Shown: positions 37,401 through 51,328 of the stretch, piece after piece
Layout of the letters: each line of letters begins with the position of its first letter
Numbering within the stretch: position 1 is the stretch's first letter
Source of the DNA: Struthidea cinerea
Lineage: Eukaryota > Chordata > Aves > Passeriformes > Corcoracidae
NCBI GenBank assembly: GCA_013397865.1
Contig: VZTI01002787.1
Coordinates: 93,471-157,470, forward strand
Direction: 5' to 3'
DNA length: 64,000 bases
The notes under the pieces: model-generated
The model's input: only the letters and a program-made list of their open reading frames with translations
The model's database searches: none
What the model was told of the DNA's origin: nothing
Translations under genes and position numbers: made by a program

Positions 37401-40400
37401 AAAAAAAAAAAAAATCACGTAACTTAAATTCAAAGGAGCTGGCAGCTGTTAAATTTCTCTTTAAATTTAGCAAATTCTGACACACCGCCCTACCTGGAAA
37501 TTGCAATAGCCTTGTTTGTCCCTTTCCTTTTTTCAAGTGCTTCTTGCATTAATGGTAGTTCCTGCTCCTGTCCTCCTTCCCAGGGCAAAACAATCCCATG
37601 GCTGTGCTGGTGCCATGTGCCCCCCTCTAAGGGATCCTTTAAGGGAAACGGTGCTCACTTTGAAAATTCTAAGAGCTTTTGAGGCGAGAACATCTTCTTT
37701 CTGGCAGAGCTGAAGGGTGTTTCCCTAAACAGAATTACCCCATATTTACAGCTACAGTGACACTTGCATCAACACCTGGCAGTTTAGGGTCTATGGTGCT
37801 TGTGGGCTGTAAATACAGAGAAATGCGTTCTGTTTTGTCCCACAGAACTTTAGATTTTCTCTTGCAATCAAGATCTTGATGTACCAGGGCTGACAAATTT
37901 TAGACCAATTTCAGCACATCATGTGGTTTCAAATGGCTGCGACCTTGAACTCCAAATACTAATGCTGAGAACAGGAACTTCAGCTCTGCCTTCACAGTGC
38001 CAGTAAGGCTAAGCAGAAATGTCCTCCTTGGACTTAATTTAGACTTAATTGAAAAGGAACATTTTTGGTTACTATTACATTAGGCCAAAATATAAAAATG
38101 AACCCTAATACTACCTAAATCGAATAAGAGAAAGCCACCTTTCTTTCAAAATTTTCAAAGCATTTTCTATAAATGCATCACAGATCAATTTACATGGTAC
38201 TTTTGCCAATAAGCAAAACAAAATCACAGGTTCCAGTTGGCTTAACTCATATTGGAAAGCGCGAAAGCAAATGCTAGAAAATGCAATTACTGCAAACAAA
38301 CTCCATTTTCTCCACTCAGGAGGGAATTTCGGAGAACATTTTATTGCCCTCAAATAATATTTCTAAAGGCATCAATACACAATTCTATTTTCTTTTCTGA
38401 GTCCCCTGCACTATATAACCTAATCCTCCATAAAGAAATTCACCAAATTTTGAAATAATATATTGGTTGTTGATATTACCTTGTGCACACACATGCTGTA
38501 TCAATTTAAATTATTTTTCTCCATGAAACTTAAGAATATAAAAAAGCAACTTCCACTGCCTGACACAAACAGATCCGGACCTATTTCCCATAACATACCC
38601 TTTGTCTCTGCAACCTACAATTCCAATGAAGTCTTTTTTTCCCCCCTAAATAAATGAATAAAAGCCACCAAAAAGGAGGTCATCTTGCGAAACAATTATA
38701 CAGAAAGTAATTAAGCTAATCATAATTATCACAGACAGCGTCTTGGTATTTTAATGCACATGTATTTTCACATTGCAAAAGGCAAAGGAAAGCTAAGGAC
38801 AAGATTTTCCAGAAAAAGTGAAATCTTTATTTAAAAGAGAAACAAGGTTTGATATCAATTCTTAGTGAAGGAAATGAGAATTATGAATGCAGGACCCAGA
38901 TATAGATTCTGCCCCAAATTCTTCTACCTTATTGACAGGGACCTCTAAACAAGCAGCAGAACTTCCTTTTCTGCCCACACACCCCTATCAGGATCCTTCC
39001 AATATCTACCCACCTCTCTTAATATGAACAAATAAATACACCAGGCAGGGAAACATATGATCACCAAAACATTTTCCTGTTTCCCAGCTCCTTGAGCTTG
39101 TTCCCATTATTTGTTTTCTCATTTTTAGAAGAAAGTCTCTGAGACTTACAAATGCACAAAGCAGTAGGAAATCACCTTCCCTCTGTCTCGCAGCCTGGTA
39201 GAGCCTAGTCAGTATTTCTGAAAAAAGTCCCTCCAAATATCTCTTTTTTTCTGTATTCCAGGAAGGTATTCAGAGCATTTCTTATGAAGAGAAAAATCTC
39301 AAAATAGACAATCAAGAAACTTCTAAAAACCATGTTCTTTCTATGATACATTATATTCTACATAACTTCTTGATTTTATACATGGGGCTGAAAGCCTTCC
39401 TTTAAAATTACGATTTTTGAGTACATTGTCGGTAAATTACAAACTGGTTGGTTCATAATTAACCAACTGTCAGTACTAGTTAATGTGGATAAATACCCCT
39501 AATGATAAGGGGAAAGATAAAAAGCAGGCATAGCAAGAATAATCACAGGGAAAATAAACTTTAAGAGAAGAAATAAGATAAAATGGTTTTTAAATATCCC
39601 AAAGGCTTTAAAAGCATGAACTACTGCCTAAAAGCAGGGCAGCAGCTTTTTAATAGCTAAGAATGTAACATTCTCCAGTGTGCTAAAGCAATTAGCTGCT
39701 TTTGAGATTTTACCCTGTGATCAAGGCTTGTGCTTTTATTTGTAAACGTTAAAGCATAAGAAGCAAGTTTGATATTCAAAGGTAGTTTTAAACATATTTT
39801 CACGTGGCAGTGCTGATGCTTGCTGGGAATCATGTCTTCCTTTTCTAAGTTGGAAGAGCAGAAATCCAAAGCTTAAGCTAAACTCCACTTCTGGAGTCCA
39901 ATATCCATGTGACAACATGGACAGCGCTGTGCTCCAGAACCACCTCCATGGCTCTTTTCTGAAATGTTTATGGAAAATAAAACACAGAGAGAAAGTGCAC
40001 AGAGAATGCAAACACAAATTACAGTCAACTAAAATATTCGGGCAGGTCTTTAGGAACCTCCAGTATTATTTTCTGAACAGCATGTTTAAATTTATTATTC
40101 TAAATAAAGTTAAACATTCCATTACAGTCTTTCAAGATGAACTTGGATACCAGGAATCTCATGAGCCCCGTAAGGAAATTCCTTTTAATAATCCAGCTCA
40201 CAGAGAGGTTTCTTAGCTACTAAGAGAGACAGCCAAACCACTCCAGCTGTATCATGTTATTACAAGGAACCGAATTCCTCTTATGCAGGTTTTTTTCCTG
40301 GCCATCTAGAATTCCCTGAGCAGAAGGGCACACAGCCCCAGATACCTTCCTTGTGAGTTTAAGCAGAGGGACAAACACTGAACACCAAAGGAGAGAGAGA

Positions 40401-41340
40401 AGGAAGCTTGAAGCCTGATAAAGGTTTAGAGTGCTAACTAGGGACATTGGTGCCAGTGATTTCTGAGTTCCCTGTCTCACCCCTGCTACTGGTTCTTGCC
40501 ACCTCCTCTGTTCCGCTGGCTTTGCAGAATTTCAATTACCAACTTATTATTGGTTGTAATTTATGTTACAGCATCCTAGGATCTCACAACAGATAGTTCA
40601 AGTTCAGACTGAAGTTTTTTTAAGAATCCACGTCTTTGAATTTCAGTGGAGAAAACTATGTGCTGAAATACCTCCTAACTGTCCTTCCAAAGGCAGGACA
40701 AAACAGAAACATGAAAAACAGTGTATGAAATGTAAACTCCGTTGTGCAATAGAGTTTGCATGCTTTTATTTGTGACAGAATTCAGGTAAAACTCGTGATC
40801 TTCCCTGCTCTTGTTACAAGGAGATAGGCCCTCTGCTGCTGCCATCTCTGCTCTTCGATAAGGATAATTGTAAGCCACTAACCTAGGAGTGAAATGTTTT
40901 GAAATCAAGTTAAATGATTGATTGAGATTTACGGTACTTATCGTTGTGCATTTGAATTTACAGTAACATTTTCACAAGGTGCTTGAAAATCTGCATGATG
41001 TAGTGTCTGTACTTTAGTTCAGAGAAGGACACGGAGAATTCTGGTCCACTAATAAATATTTCTCTGTAATTAAATGCTATGGTTAATTGCTGGAGCATGC
41101 GATTTTTCATCTAGTGTGCTTTCTGCACAGTAGGGCCTCTCTTGACATATCCATTTTAGCCATCTTTTCTAGCCTTTAAAACAAAAAATGGGATGAAAAA
41201 CTTGCTGTGATAAGGCATGATATGCAGACTAAGTTTTGCTGAATAAAGCGACAACTACAGTTAATCAGAGCCGGTCATTAAGACAAAGCACTCAGAGAGC
41301 AGCTATTTCAGTCACTTAGACAAAGGTAACAATTTATTCC
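34476..41340. other. MPPED2 intron, no gene recognised
   Basis: Mostly AT-rich. A 13-base T run with a following pyrimidine stretch and cag at 36030-36053 looks like a plus-strand cryptic splice acceptor. Poly-A tracts occur near 37214 and 37401. Moderately GC-richer pieces at 35280-35470 and 36530-36830 contain only short chance-like frames. No CR1 copy or exon is recognised. Confidence 0.55.
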
Positions 41341-43075
41341 TTATTTATACTCCTTTCTGCTAAGGTTTTGCCCTCTCACCTCGCAAGCAAGCATCCTTGC
41401 TTTCACAGCTGGCCTCACGGAAGCAGTTGTTTATGAAGAGCTGTATTGCTTCCACTCGAACTGTACACACTCTGGTAACTCACTCCAATGCCAGACCCCT
41501 TCTAGCACCAGAGCAGAGGCTCTTCCCTCCCCTGTCCCCGTGCAGCCTGGATGGCCAGCACTGCAGGGCATCCCCTCCTGCCTTTCCCACTCCAGCTAAT
41601 GGCACAGGATTGCAATGTACAGCAAGGAGACAGCAAATGGTGAGTGGCTTTCCGTACAGCGCGGATTACTTTGCAGAGGGTTTTGCAAGGGGACATCAGT
41701 CCAGGACCTTTACTCTCAGGACCACACGTATGGCTACAGCTACATTATTTTATTCCCAGCGACCACTGAAACTTGCAGCAGGGACAGAGGAGAGCAGAAG
41801 GAACAAATTCCTTCCCCACCATGCTCAGGAGACATCTGCACAAAACCACAGCAAACTTCGTGTCTGCCTTGCAGCCTTTCTGCTCATCTCTCAGTAGTGA
41901 AGGCAAATGCCAAGTGCTGCTGAGGGAGCAGGGAGCCTTCAGAGTAACATATGGGGGAGAGCAGCTCAGGGAAAAGTAAGGACATGTGGGTAATTTTATA
42001 TCATTTGCAGCTCTGTTTTAAACTAGAACCCTTTGTGTTGGCTGGTTACACCAAAAAAATGTAATGGCAACATTCAAGAGAAAAGGAGCTACTGCACTCT
42101 GATACCCAGCCTGCCCTGTAATGTGAAAGCTTCTGGTTCATTAGAAAAGATGCACATAATTCTGAGGTCTTTATGGTTCACTCACCAAAAATTACAGAAA
42201 TTCAAAGTACAGAGTGTTCCTGAGCTCTCATTTCTTAATTATATTAACTCGAGAAGAGATGTAGCTCTGGAAAAAGCCGGTGGAAAAAAAAGCAGGTCCA
42301 GGACTTTATATCCCTGTGCTCTCATTTGTCTCCCTCTTCTTTGTAGTCTCCATCCTGCCCCCAGTTTGATGTTATTTTGTTCTCCCCTGTGTTGGTTTTC
42401 CATCTTGCCTCTCTCCACACTGCCGTCCCCTGGTGTGCTGCTTTGTTCCTTCTCCGCTGAAGGTACCATCAGGAGCCAGTGAGGGTTTGGTGACTGTCAC
42501 CTCTCAGCTGGGGTGCAGGACGAGAAAAGAGACCAGAACAGCTCAGTGAAGTGAGGCACTGAAGTGACCTGAGCCTCAAAGCCATCACAAGTCCTGAGAA
42601 ACTCCCCTCCCAGAGCTGTGGAAGGGCCACTACAATCCAGCCCTCCTGTGAGCCCAGCGCTGAGCCCAGCCTGGCGTCACGGCGCGAGGCAGCAGTGTGG
42701 CTCCTCCCAGCCCTGTACCAGGCCTGACCAGGAGAAGGTGCTGCCCGTGGGTCTTGTGCCACCTTACACAGCAGGTGCCATTATTCACTGTCATGCCCAG
42801 GATGACAGAGAGGGATGAACAAAACAAAAGTTCCTTTACCTCTGGGAAAAGTGGTTCTCTTCTTCTTTTTCTCCCCACTACCAGAGTGCCCACAAAGATA
42901 ACACCCATCCTCCAAACCAATATACTCCCTAAATACAGGCAATTAAGACTTCAAGCTCTCCTAGCAGGCGTGACAGGGGCGGATGGGAGAGATGGAGTTG
43001 CACAGGTCTTTCTTTCACAACCCTTTTGTGCCCAGACACATCGTTCCAAGCTCAAATACTCAGCTTAAGCTTGCT
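41341..43075. other. Moderately GC-rich intronic segment with long chance-like frames
   Basis: The longest open frame of the window (41397-41897, plus, 166 codons) lies here. It starts only with TTG, its composition follows local GC, and other frames on both strands are also open. A CpG-bearing patch is at 42640-42690. I recognise no protein family, repeat or promoter. Confidence 0.4.
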
Positions 43076-43959
43076 GCAACAAGAGGGTTAATTAACAAGC
43101 TATGCAGGCTGGTTACAGCCAGCAATAAGCAGCTCTCTATTTTTCTTTAAGAAAAAAAGAAGTCAGTAATTCTTGGACCATTTATTAACCCCCTAGTATA
43201 GGCAATTACTGTAAGATAAAGGTCTGCCAGTCTTGCATTACCATAAATTGCTGGATGTTGCTTTTCTACAGCACAATAATGTCCACAACCAGTGTGAATA
43301 AATGCTGAGTTTTAAGCTTGATTCAACCCCCTCGATCAAACACTTTAGCAGGTCTTCACTCTCAGTGGTTTTTCGGCCACAAGAAAAATAATCATTTTAT
43401 ACAAGTCCAAAAACTCCAGGATGGTATTTCACTGATACACTGTTTTGTAGCTCAGGTTGAGGTAACCTCACATATTTCCTAACATGCAGAACTGAAAGGA
43501 GGAAGGCGGGTGGGAAGTACAAAACCCAAAGATCATTCCTGCTGTCTACTAGGTTTTGTAGTCACATACAACATAAAAAAATGGTGGCAATAAAAAAAAA
43601 AGAAAAAGGCTTTGTAATAGACAGAACACTGCCAACCAGCTCTAAATTGAATTACACAGCCTGCTAATCTTTATGATGAAATAAAATTTCTTTGAACACT
43701 ACACATTATACTAAAATCCACAGTGCTTTCTCCCCAGCCCTAACCCCTCTCCACTCAAAGCAACTCCTCCACCCTGAAACCATTGTTCTTTCCAGCCTGG
43801 AATGTGATGCTCTACTAACAGATAGACTTACTTTAATTAGCTATTGTTAATATGGTGTGCACAGTGTGAAAATTTAGGAGAGAAGTATTTTTGCACTTTG
43901 TATTTTTGATGCAACATTAAACTTGCAAGTGAAGAAATAAACTGATGGTGTACAAAGAA

Positions 43960-44560
43960 TCCATCCTTCGAGCGCTCTCCACTGAAATCATTCTCATTAC
44001 GATATGTGGCTGTGGCAGCAATACTGGAGGAAGAATCTGATGAAAATGTCTATAAAAGTTTCTATTTGAGTGGCGCTCGTTGTTTCATGCCTGGTCAATA
44101 CAACAGCCATAAATCTCTTTTCTGTTTCAAAGTGGATTTGTGGGAAAAGACGAATTGAAAGGAAGGATTATTTGGGTTTTTTTAATAAATTTGGTTTCAC
44201 TACAGCTTGTTATAAGAAACCCGATCATCCCCTCCCCCTCCTAAGACAACATTAGCAGCCCAGGGAAGCAGATCCAATAAATGACCAAGCAATTATTGTG
44301 ATTGAAAATCCATTCAAGAATTGTGCAATACTTTGCAGTGTTCACCGGCTCCTTTCTTTCATTGAAAATTACCGAATGAATAGATTAGTTTAAACTTATA
44401 AAGAGCCACTCACTCCAGAACATTATTCTCTTTGAAAACACATTTTACCTGAGCCAACTTTGCTAATGGCTGTCAAGTAACACCTTTATATTTGGTTTGA
44501 CCAACCATGGCCATTTGTAAAGAGAATTTTACACTTTAGAAGCAAACACAGTTTAAAAAC
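43960..44560. promoter_or_regulatory. Candidate conserved non-coding element G
   Basis: About 600 bp of dense, non-repetitive sequence. Words include caattattgtgattgaaaatcc (homeodomain and PBX-like TGATTG) near 44290, cccgatcatcccc near 44220 and ggtttgaccaaccatggcca near 44495. A short plus frame (44070-44255) has no family resemblance. Size and texture suit a developmental enhancer. Conservation must be tested. Confidence 0.38.
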
Positions 44561-47500
44561 CCTCCGTTTCTCTATAGACCATTAGGAGATAGCAGAAATA
44601 GAATTTTGTGAAATCTCTTTATGAAGAATTGCCAGGAATAACAAGAGCAGAACAAGAAAGAACTGATCAGATATGAATGAACTTACACTGCTCCTCAGGC
44701 ATAAATTCCATTTTAGTCAGTGGAAATTTTACTGCCTCAACATTCATTTTATCCAATTGTTTCTACTTTACCTTCTAAGTTATACTTTTGGGGTTCCGTT
44801 TCCCACAAAGCAACTAATGTCCGACCCAGAGCAGAGAATAAATAAGAAGAAGCAGCTATTATAAACGTGGCACAAAAGGAGAATTTTGTACTTTTTCCTA
44901 CTTTTGTTTTCACATTTCACTATAGATTGCTACATCGAGAAAAACTATTCAGCCTATTACCAAAATTCAACGTGGTTGTATTTTCCCACTATTTTATAAA
45001 TATAATAAAATGAAATATTCAAACTATTTTTGTATTGCTCTGAGAAGAAAAAGCAAAGATAAAATTAGTAATAGTACAGCATAAAAAGGTATATGCAAAT
45101 AAAATCTGAGCACTGATGATTAATTCAGTCAAACCATACGGGAATTGAAAACTAAGTACAAATGGGAATTTAACCATGACATTAAACACAGTTCGAGTTA
45201 GAACAAAAGCAAAGGAAATATTTTTAAGTAGTAATATGGCAATAAAACCTAAATAATCTAGGAAGAAGTTTCTTAAAACTTTATGGTAAAGACAGAGTGA
45301 GATACATAACCCAGAGAACTACTAAGTAAGTAAAGAAACCACTGAACTCTGAAGATTCTAGATTTCGTGTTATAAAACCTGGGGTTTTTTTGAATGAAAC
45401 GGCATCAACGTGCTCCAAACTCATAATATTCAGCATCTAGAACTCCTGAGCATGCAGACACACCAAAGCTGTGTGTGCAGCGCACCTTCAGGTCTCTGGC
45501 ACTCTCCAGTTCTCGAGTGGACGAGGCAGCTGATCCACACAAAGCCCTGATGATATCAGAGGGACAGAGAATGCCAGCTCCAGCAGCAGAGTCACCTGTC
45601 CTCAGCACCAGCTCAGCCTCTTACCAAGATATCTCCATCCCATCCTAGTGTCTGAAGCCTCAGGAAGCTTCTCCCCAGAGCCATCACAGAAGACAGAGTT
45701 GTTTTCAAAATTAGACTAATAGATTTTCCAGGGAGTTGCTTCCCCCTCTCCCAGAACAGCTGTGCAAAACTCACACATACTTATGGGATTAAAGCTACCT
45801 CAGCATTTTCTTTCACTTGCAATGAATGCAGTTTTTTTTCAAGTGCTAAGAGTTTTGTTTATCAAAATGGTATTTTATGTTTAGTCAATTATTCATTCTA
45901 GCTATAACAAGTAGAGCAATATAGAGTTCAAAATATGCTCCAGATGGTAAAAACACAAATCAGAAATAAATCAATTTATAAAAAAGGAAGGGATTTGTTT
46001 TTATTGCCATAATTTTACTTTAAAATATTCACAAGCTTCCTTCTGGTTCTAAATTACCCCAGAATACTCTGAGCTAATATCCCTCTGAATCTGGAGAAAT
46101 TTAGAACTTACTAGTTTGGTTTTTTTATAAAATAGTGTGATGTCAGATGCCAAAATAATTCACATCAGAAATATACTTTTACACAGCAAAAGCCCCCAAG
46201 AACAAACACTTCATCACACTGAAACTGTTCTCAATGTACATTAGTAAAAGGAACACACTTACTCTAAACCCTAAATGAACCATGCCTGGAGAGGAGATGA
46301 AGCCAGATAACTAAGCCAGACCAGGGAGATTGAGAAAGGATAAAAGTGGAATGTGACCCTGCATTTTTAAACAGTGATAAGAAAAGAGTTTGATCTTGCT
46401 ATTATACTATTCTGGAACAGTTAATTTTTTTTCAAATTGAATTATGCTGTCTTCAATATCAAACACATTCTGGCAGGTGTCTGGCTTAACAGTTTTGAAT
46501 ACGATTTCAAATTTCCACAGCACTAATGCATAAATTTAAGTGTAGACTGGAACCAAGTGTCTGTCCATAGTTCTGAGAGCAACACCACATTTCCATTTTG
46601 TCATCTATTCCACGTAACAACTCCAGCAGCAATTCCAAGGGGATGCTGCTATTTCCAATAACTAATATCCACACAAAAATGAACTTTAAAATAATTGGCA
46701 ATACTCTGCTGAGGACCACATCCACATATGCAGAGTGTAACAAGAAAACCTCTGCATTAAAATTATATAATCATTCTTTTCTTCTCACTTTAAGTAACAT
46801 GATCAGGAAACTACAGCACAGAAAAAAAACCCCAAAAACCTGGGCTTTTTTTTGGCTCTAGCAACAATGTTTACACTAAAGGCAAGCATATGTTACAGGT
46901 AAAGAAATATTTCTTGCAGTACAAACCCATATGTATTTTCCCACTAAACCATTCACAAAGTTTCTATAGTCATTACCCCAAAGAAAATTAAAGGAAATAA
47001 ACATTCAAAACAAAAGCATGGCTTAAAAAACATGAAACAGTCGAGTTGCTAAATCCTAGAACAACTCAGGAAAAACCTAGCTAAATTCAACCTTCAGCTC
47101 CACAGACAATAACCAGCAGTAAGTTCACTCACTGAACTTATCCAAGTCTACCACTGCAAGATTTTGCCTAGCTCATGCAGTAATATTCTTTATAATAGAA
47201 ACCCTGCATGGGGGAAAAACAAACAAACCAGAACCAAAAAATGAACACAGTATGATATAACCACTAAACAAAAAAGTACAAAATGGGTTATTTGAGAAAA
47301 ATTTCTAAACTGAATTCAAATTATTCACACAAGTAAGGATATGCACAATCAGGCCCATAGTAACTGAGCAAAATAAACATTTCAACTCATTAAAGATCTA
47401 TCTGCCTGAATTTATCTTTGCTTTCTCTTCAGATCTTACGAGTTATTCAATCACTTCCCATCACCCAGAGAAGGAAATATTGCACTATGAAGACAGAGCT

Positions 47501-48920
47501 ATAATTAGATATTCTTCTATTTCATTTCACATATATGACTGAATGAGAATGGATGGGAAAAATATGAACAGAGATAATAATAGTAAGTAGAAACATTCAG
47601 TAGAAAATATATTGGGCACAGAATAACATCTCAGTTCTTCCTCAGCACATAATGCTGTGTTTACTGCAAAATTAGTTAAGTAATATAAGAGATTTTTAAT
47701 GAAAACAATTATAAATTTAAAATAACTGTGTTTAAAGCATTTAACAGTCCCTAAGGTCAAGTGATTACAGCAGTTACAAGACCCGAGGGACATGTTCACA
47801 CCAAAACAAAGTGAATAAATTACCTCAGCCAGTGTATGTAATCACTAAGTGACCACAGAGGTTATTCAGTGTATAAGCCCAGATGACTTCCATGCAAAAC
47901 CAATAATGAAAATGTAACAGCCAAAGGGAAAAAGCATTTAACTAGCAGAAGTTGCAGGAAGGGCTGCAACTTGGAAGAATGGGAAAGAGTGTATGGAAAG
48001 CAAGTTCCATGACTTGACTGTCGAGACAGGGAAGAAAGATGAGTGTAAATTAAACGGACAGACAAGATGCCAAACATTTTTCCCAGGTGAAAGACCCAAA
48101 TTGTTGCAAAGGGATTCAAGACTCAAAAAATGTAAGACTGCAGAGCTGACAGCAGTGCTCTCAGCCCTATATAACTCTGGCATATGTAATGCCCAGTGAA
48201 GTACAAGCAAGGCAGGAGCTCAGAACAATAATCTTTTAACTTCCCCCTTAGTTTTACTGCCAGAAAAAACTTATGGACAGTTATTGTGTCTTAGTTACCC
48301 CACTATATAATTCTAATGGAGGCAAGACCCTGTTTTTTACCACAGAGTAGGTAAGATAAGCTGCAGAATGAAACCCAGCTTTGCTCTGGCTTCTCTCCCT
48401 CATGACATAAATGATGATACAGATGCCTTGTCTTCATTACAGCTTCACAACGCAACTGCCAGTGGAGAAAACCACACCCAAGAAAGGCAGGAAAATATTT
48501 TTCTGTACAGACAACCTTGCATTTGATGGCAGTTCTCAGCGTATAGCTTTGGAATAAGGTTCCTACCAACTATGGTGAAAAAAGATGCCTCCCACCACTC
48601 TGAGGCAGCAAAAGGAATCCTGCTTGCTCCTGCCTGCCACTGGTATGGATTTTTTTAACCACTGCACATCATCATCTCACATCTTTGAATGCATAAAATC
48701 TTCACAATACACACAGTAAATAATAACATAGTAAATGGTAAAACACAATTAACACATTTTGCAGATAGGAGTCTGAAAAAAAGTGGCAAAAGGACACGGC
48801 TGACTTCAGTGTTTTGATTCCTGGTGAGGATGCACTGAAGCAAGTATTCACCAACATTCCCACAGGTGAATCAATCTGCTGTCTCGCCCTGTGCCAGGAA
48901 CCTAATAACTGGTATTATCT
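44561..48920. other. MPPED2 intron, no gene recognised
   Basis: AT-rich. A GC-richer patch at 45410-45650 holds a 67-codon minus frame without family features. A small near-palindrome (A8CCC ... GGGCT8) is at about 46822-46855. No transposon or exon is identified. Confidence 0.55.
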
Positions 48921-48995
48921 CATATATATATATATATATACACACACACATATATTTATACATACATATATATATATACATATATATATTTATAT
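48921..48995 (+). repeat. Compound TA / CA / TACA microsatellite
   Basis: Starts (TA)n, passes into (CA)5, then mixed TATA, TACA and TATT units. It is largely self-complementary in its TA parts and could form hairpins. Likely length-polymorphic. Confidence 0.95.
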
Positions 48996-51112
48996 GAGAA
49001 AATGCAAGTGGGCTCTGTGCACGTAAAAAAAATTTTCTCTGTATCTGAAATATGAAAGCCTGAGGCCAAAGCCAGTAGGCCCTCATATAGTCAAAGCTTC
49101 CAGTTTCAGTGAAACTGACTGCAAAATCTGCTTTCTCAGATAAATACTATACTGTCTTCTACAAGAACTATGCACACATGCTAAGAAAGCTCCCTGCTAA
49201 ACTACTGAGGCTGGAACACAACCTACTCAAAGGGTTATAATTCTTCTGTTGGTATGTTAAGCCAAGGACCTAGGTGTTAAAATAACATCATCATGAAACA
49301 CCTGTTAGATACAAGGAATGCCTAGTGGCTGCCAAAAAGATTCCCCACGGAAGGATGAAAGCACCCTGGCAGATTATTTGGTTTGGCTTTCTGCAGCACT
49401 GAGTGTTTTCAAATGCCAAGCACTGGACACAGGCTCCGGCTGTACCAAGACAGCATTTGTCAAATTACTCAAGGGCCAAAAAGGAATTCAGGTGGCCAGA
49501 CACTGCTCTTAGCAATGCACTCAGGGTAGGCTGTGGAGGTCTGTGCTCTCCAAAAGGCAACTCCTCTTCTGGGGCTGCCTGGCATCCGCAACAACGGAAC
49601 CCTGTTGAACAGCAGTGCTGCCCAGAGTTCCCTGAGGAATGAAGCTCAGTGGGACCCACCCCTCACTGCAGGGAAGCTGAGATTCCCAGAGCCTTTCCCT
49701 TGGCTACTCCTCACCTGCTTGTCCTCCTCCTGCACAACACCAACACTTGCACGGGATCCCACAGAACACTCCAAAGCGGAGGGAGCTGATTCCTACTGTG
49801 TCTCTTCCCTCACCCCATAACATATCTACCGACTTCTCCTACCACTTCTAAATTCCCATTCCTGCAATTACATGCCCACAAAAAGGATAGTTTTGAGCTT
49901 ACCAAATCTAGTATCACTTTCTAGAAATAAGAACAATAAAACTAAGTTACAGCGATATGATTAGAAAGCCCCACTCCCACATGCATAGCAATAAAAAGAA
50001 GGAAAAACAGTCATTAAAATAGAGTTGTGGAAATCAGAGGAGGTCAGGTAAAAAGAAGAGTATGAAGAAAATACAAAGAAGGATGACAAGACAGACAATG
50101 TAGAAGTTCTTCTGTTTAAAATTCCTTTTGTAAATCCAAATGTTCCTTACATATCTCTTGAAGGGTCAGCCAAGGAACTCCAACGCAATAAAATGATTCT
50201 ATTAAAGGCACATAGAGATGCTGCCATCACACAGCACGCAAGAGAGAGAGCAGTAAAGCCTGATGATAAAGCTATGCTTCGAAATATTTTTTATATAATA
50301 CTGTAAATTCATCCTGATGTTTTTTGAAAAGCAGCTGCTCAAGTCACCTTCAGCTCTGGGTACTTCTAGACCAAGAGGTGACACGGCAGTGCCCAACCAG
50401 CCTACCAGTGGCACTTATAACCGGAGCATCTCGCACAAGTTCCCCTCCTTCGTTTTGGTTTTCTGCTGTTGCTATTTAATTGCCCTCAATTCCAGCAATA
50501 TGCTGTCAGGGCACTGCTGTCAAATACAGCAGAATATGAAAGGTATTCCACCAAAGAGATGCTGGCTGCCCGTGATCAAAGTCAAAATGCCAGTACTCCA
50601 ACTCAAAGGGGCAGGCATGTGAATATCACCCCCAAAAATATTCTCCCCTTGCAAACAGTATTATTGATTCTGCCACGCTGTGTTGTGGGAAGAAGGACTT
50701 TCATCATTTCCAAGTATGTTGTAACTTCCAGCGCTGCCTTAAGTTATAGTACACCCAAAATACAGTGAGCAGCAGTTTTGGCTGTGGATATAAAACCCCC
50801 CAGCATCAACTAATGGGACACTGTACCCTTTGTATGAGGGGCCACCACCTCCTCGGCACTCCCATAGGGCTACACCGTTCTTGTTGTGCAATGACAGAAT
50901 CTTTTCCCCAAGGTAATGCAGAAATACAGCAAAGTCTCTAAATTTGTCTTAATTAACAGAATTATACTGAGGCTACAAACAGCACATCACATGAGGACAA
51001 GTGAAATAAGGGTGGGGGAGATTTTCAAGTGCCCTAATTCAATTAGGAGGCAGTGACTGACACTTGGACAGGAGAGGTTAATTGGGGTCACCAAAACGCA
51101 GTAATTCCTTAC
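48996..51112. other. MPPED2 intron up to the donor of the 51113 exon
   Basis: Mixed composition. A GC-richer piece at 49400-49800 has overlapping frames up to 95 codons without recognisable features. Ends at the gtaagg donor. Nothing else is identified. Confidence 0.6.
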
Positions 51113-51294
51113 CTAACCAGTCATTAAACTTCTTAACCTCTGAGGGCAGTCCCAGTTCGGTGAAATCGCCCGTGTGAAGAAGGATGTCCCCATAAGGCAT
51201 CTGGATGCCATCTGTTCTGGAGTGTGTGTCTGAGACGCAGACAAATCGCGTGTGGCCCGCTGGTTTTGGAGTGTCATATGGGATAGGGTCGACC
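51113..51294 (-). CDS. MPPED2: MPPED2 internal coding exon encoding about residues 44-103 (metal-binding motifs I and II)
   Basis: Read on the minus strand, this exon gives 60 full codons running from VDPIPYDTPKPAGH to SEVKKFNDWL, flanked by split codons. The first base G completes a codon begun upstream, and the last base G starts the Gly codon finished by the exon at 30225-30450. The acceptor reads ctttag|G and the donor TTAG|gtaagg. MPPED2 is a metallophosphoesterase with phosphodiesterase activity on cyclic nucleotides. Visible here are motif I (SDTH, Asp65 and His67 in mammalian numbering) and motif II (HTGD, Asp86), which bind the two active-site metals. The protein is near identical to mammalian MPPED2; Val replaces Ile just before SDTH. 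The exon is 182 nt. Paralogue MPPED1 is the main alternative; the companion exon's residues exclude it. The family assignment is from recognition of the protein, not from a search. Confidence 0.96.
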
Positions 51295-51328
51295 CTAAAG
51301 CAGACACAAAGATCTCGTAACAGTTACA

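Noticed and set aside
41397..41897. 166-codon plus-strand open frame, the longest in the window
   Set aside because: It begins at TTG, has no recognisable domain, sits in a GC-richer patch where several frames are open, and lacks splice or promoter context.
45405..45608. 67-codon minus-strand frame in a GC-richer patch, considered as a possible MPPED2 alternative exon
   Set aside because: The translation matches no part of MPPED2 and there is no convincing acceptor and donor pair.
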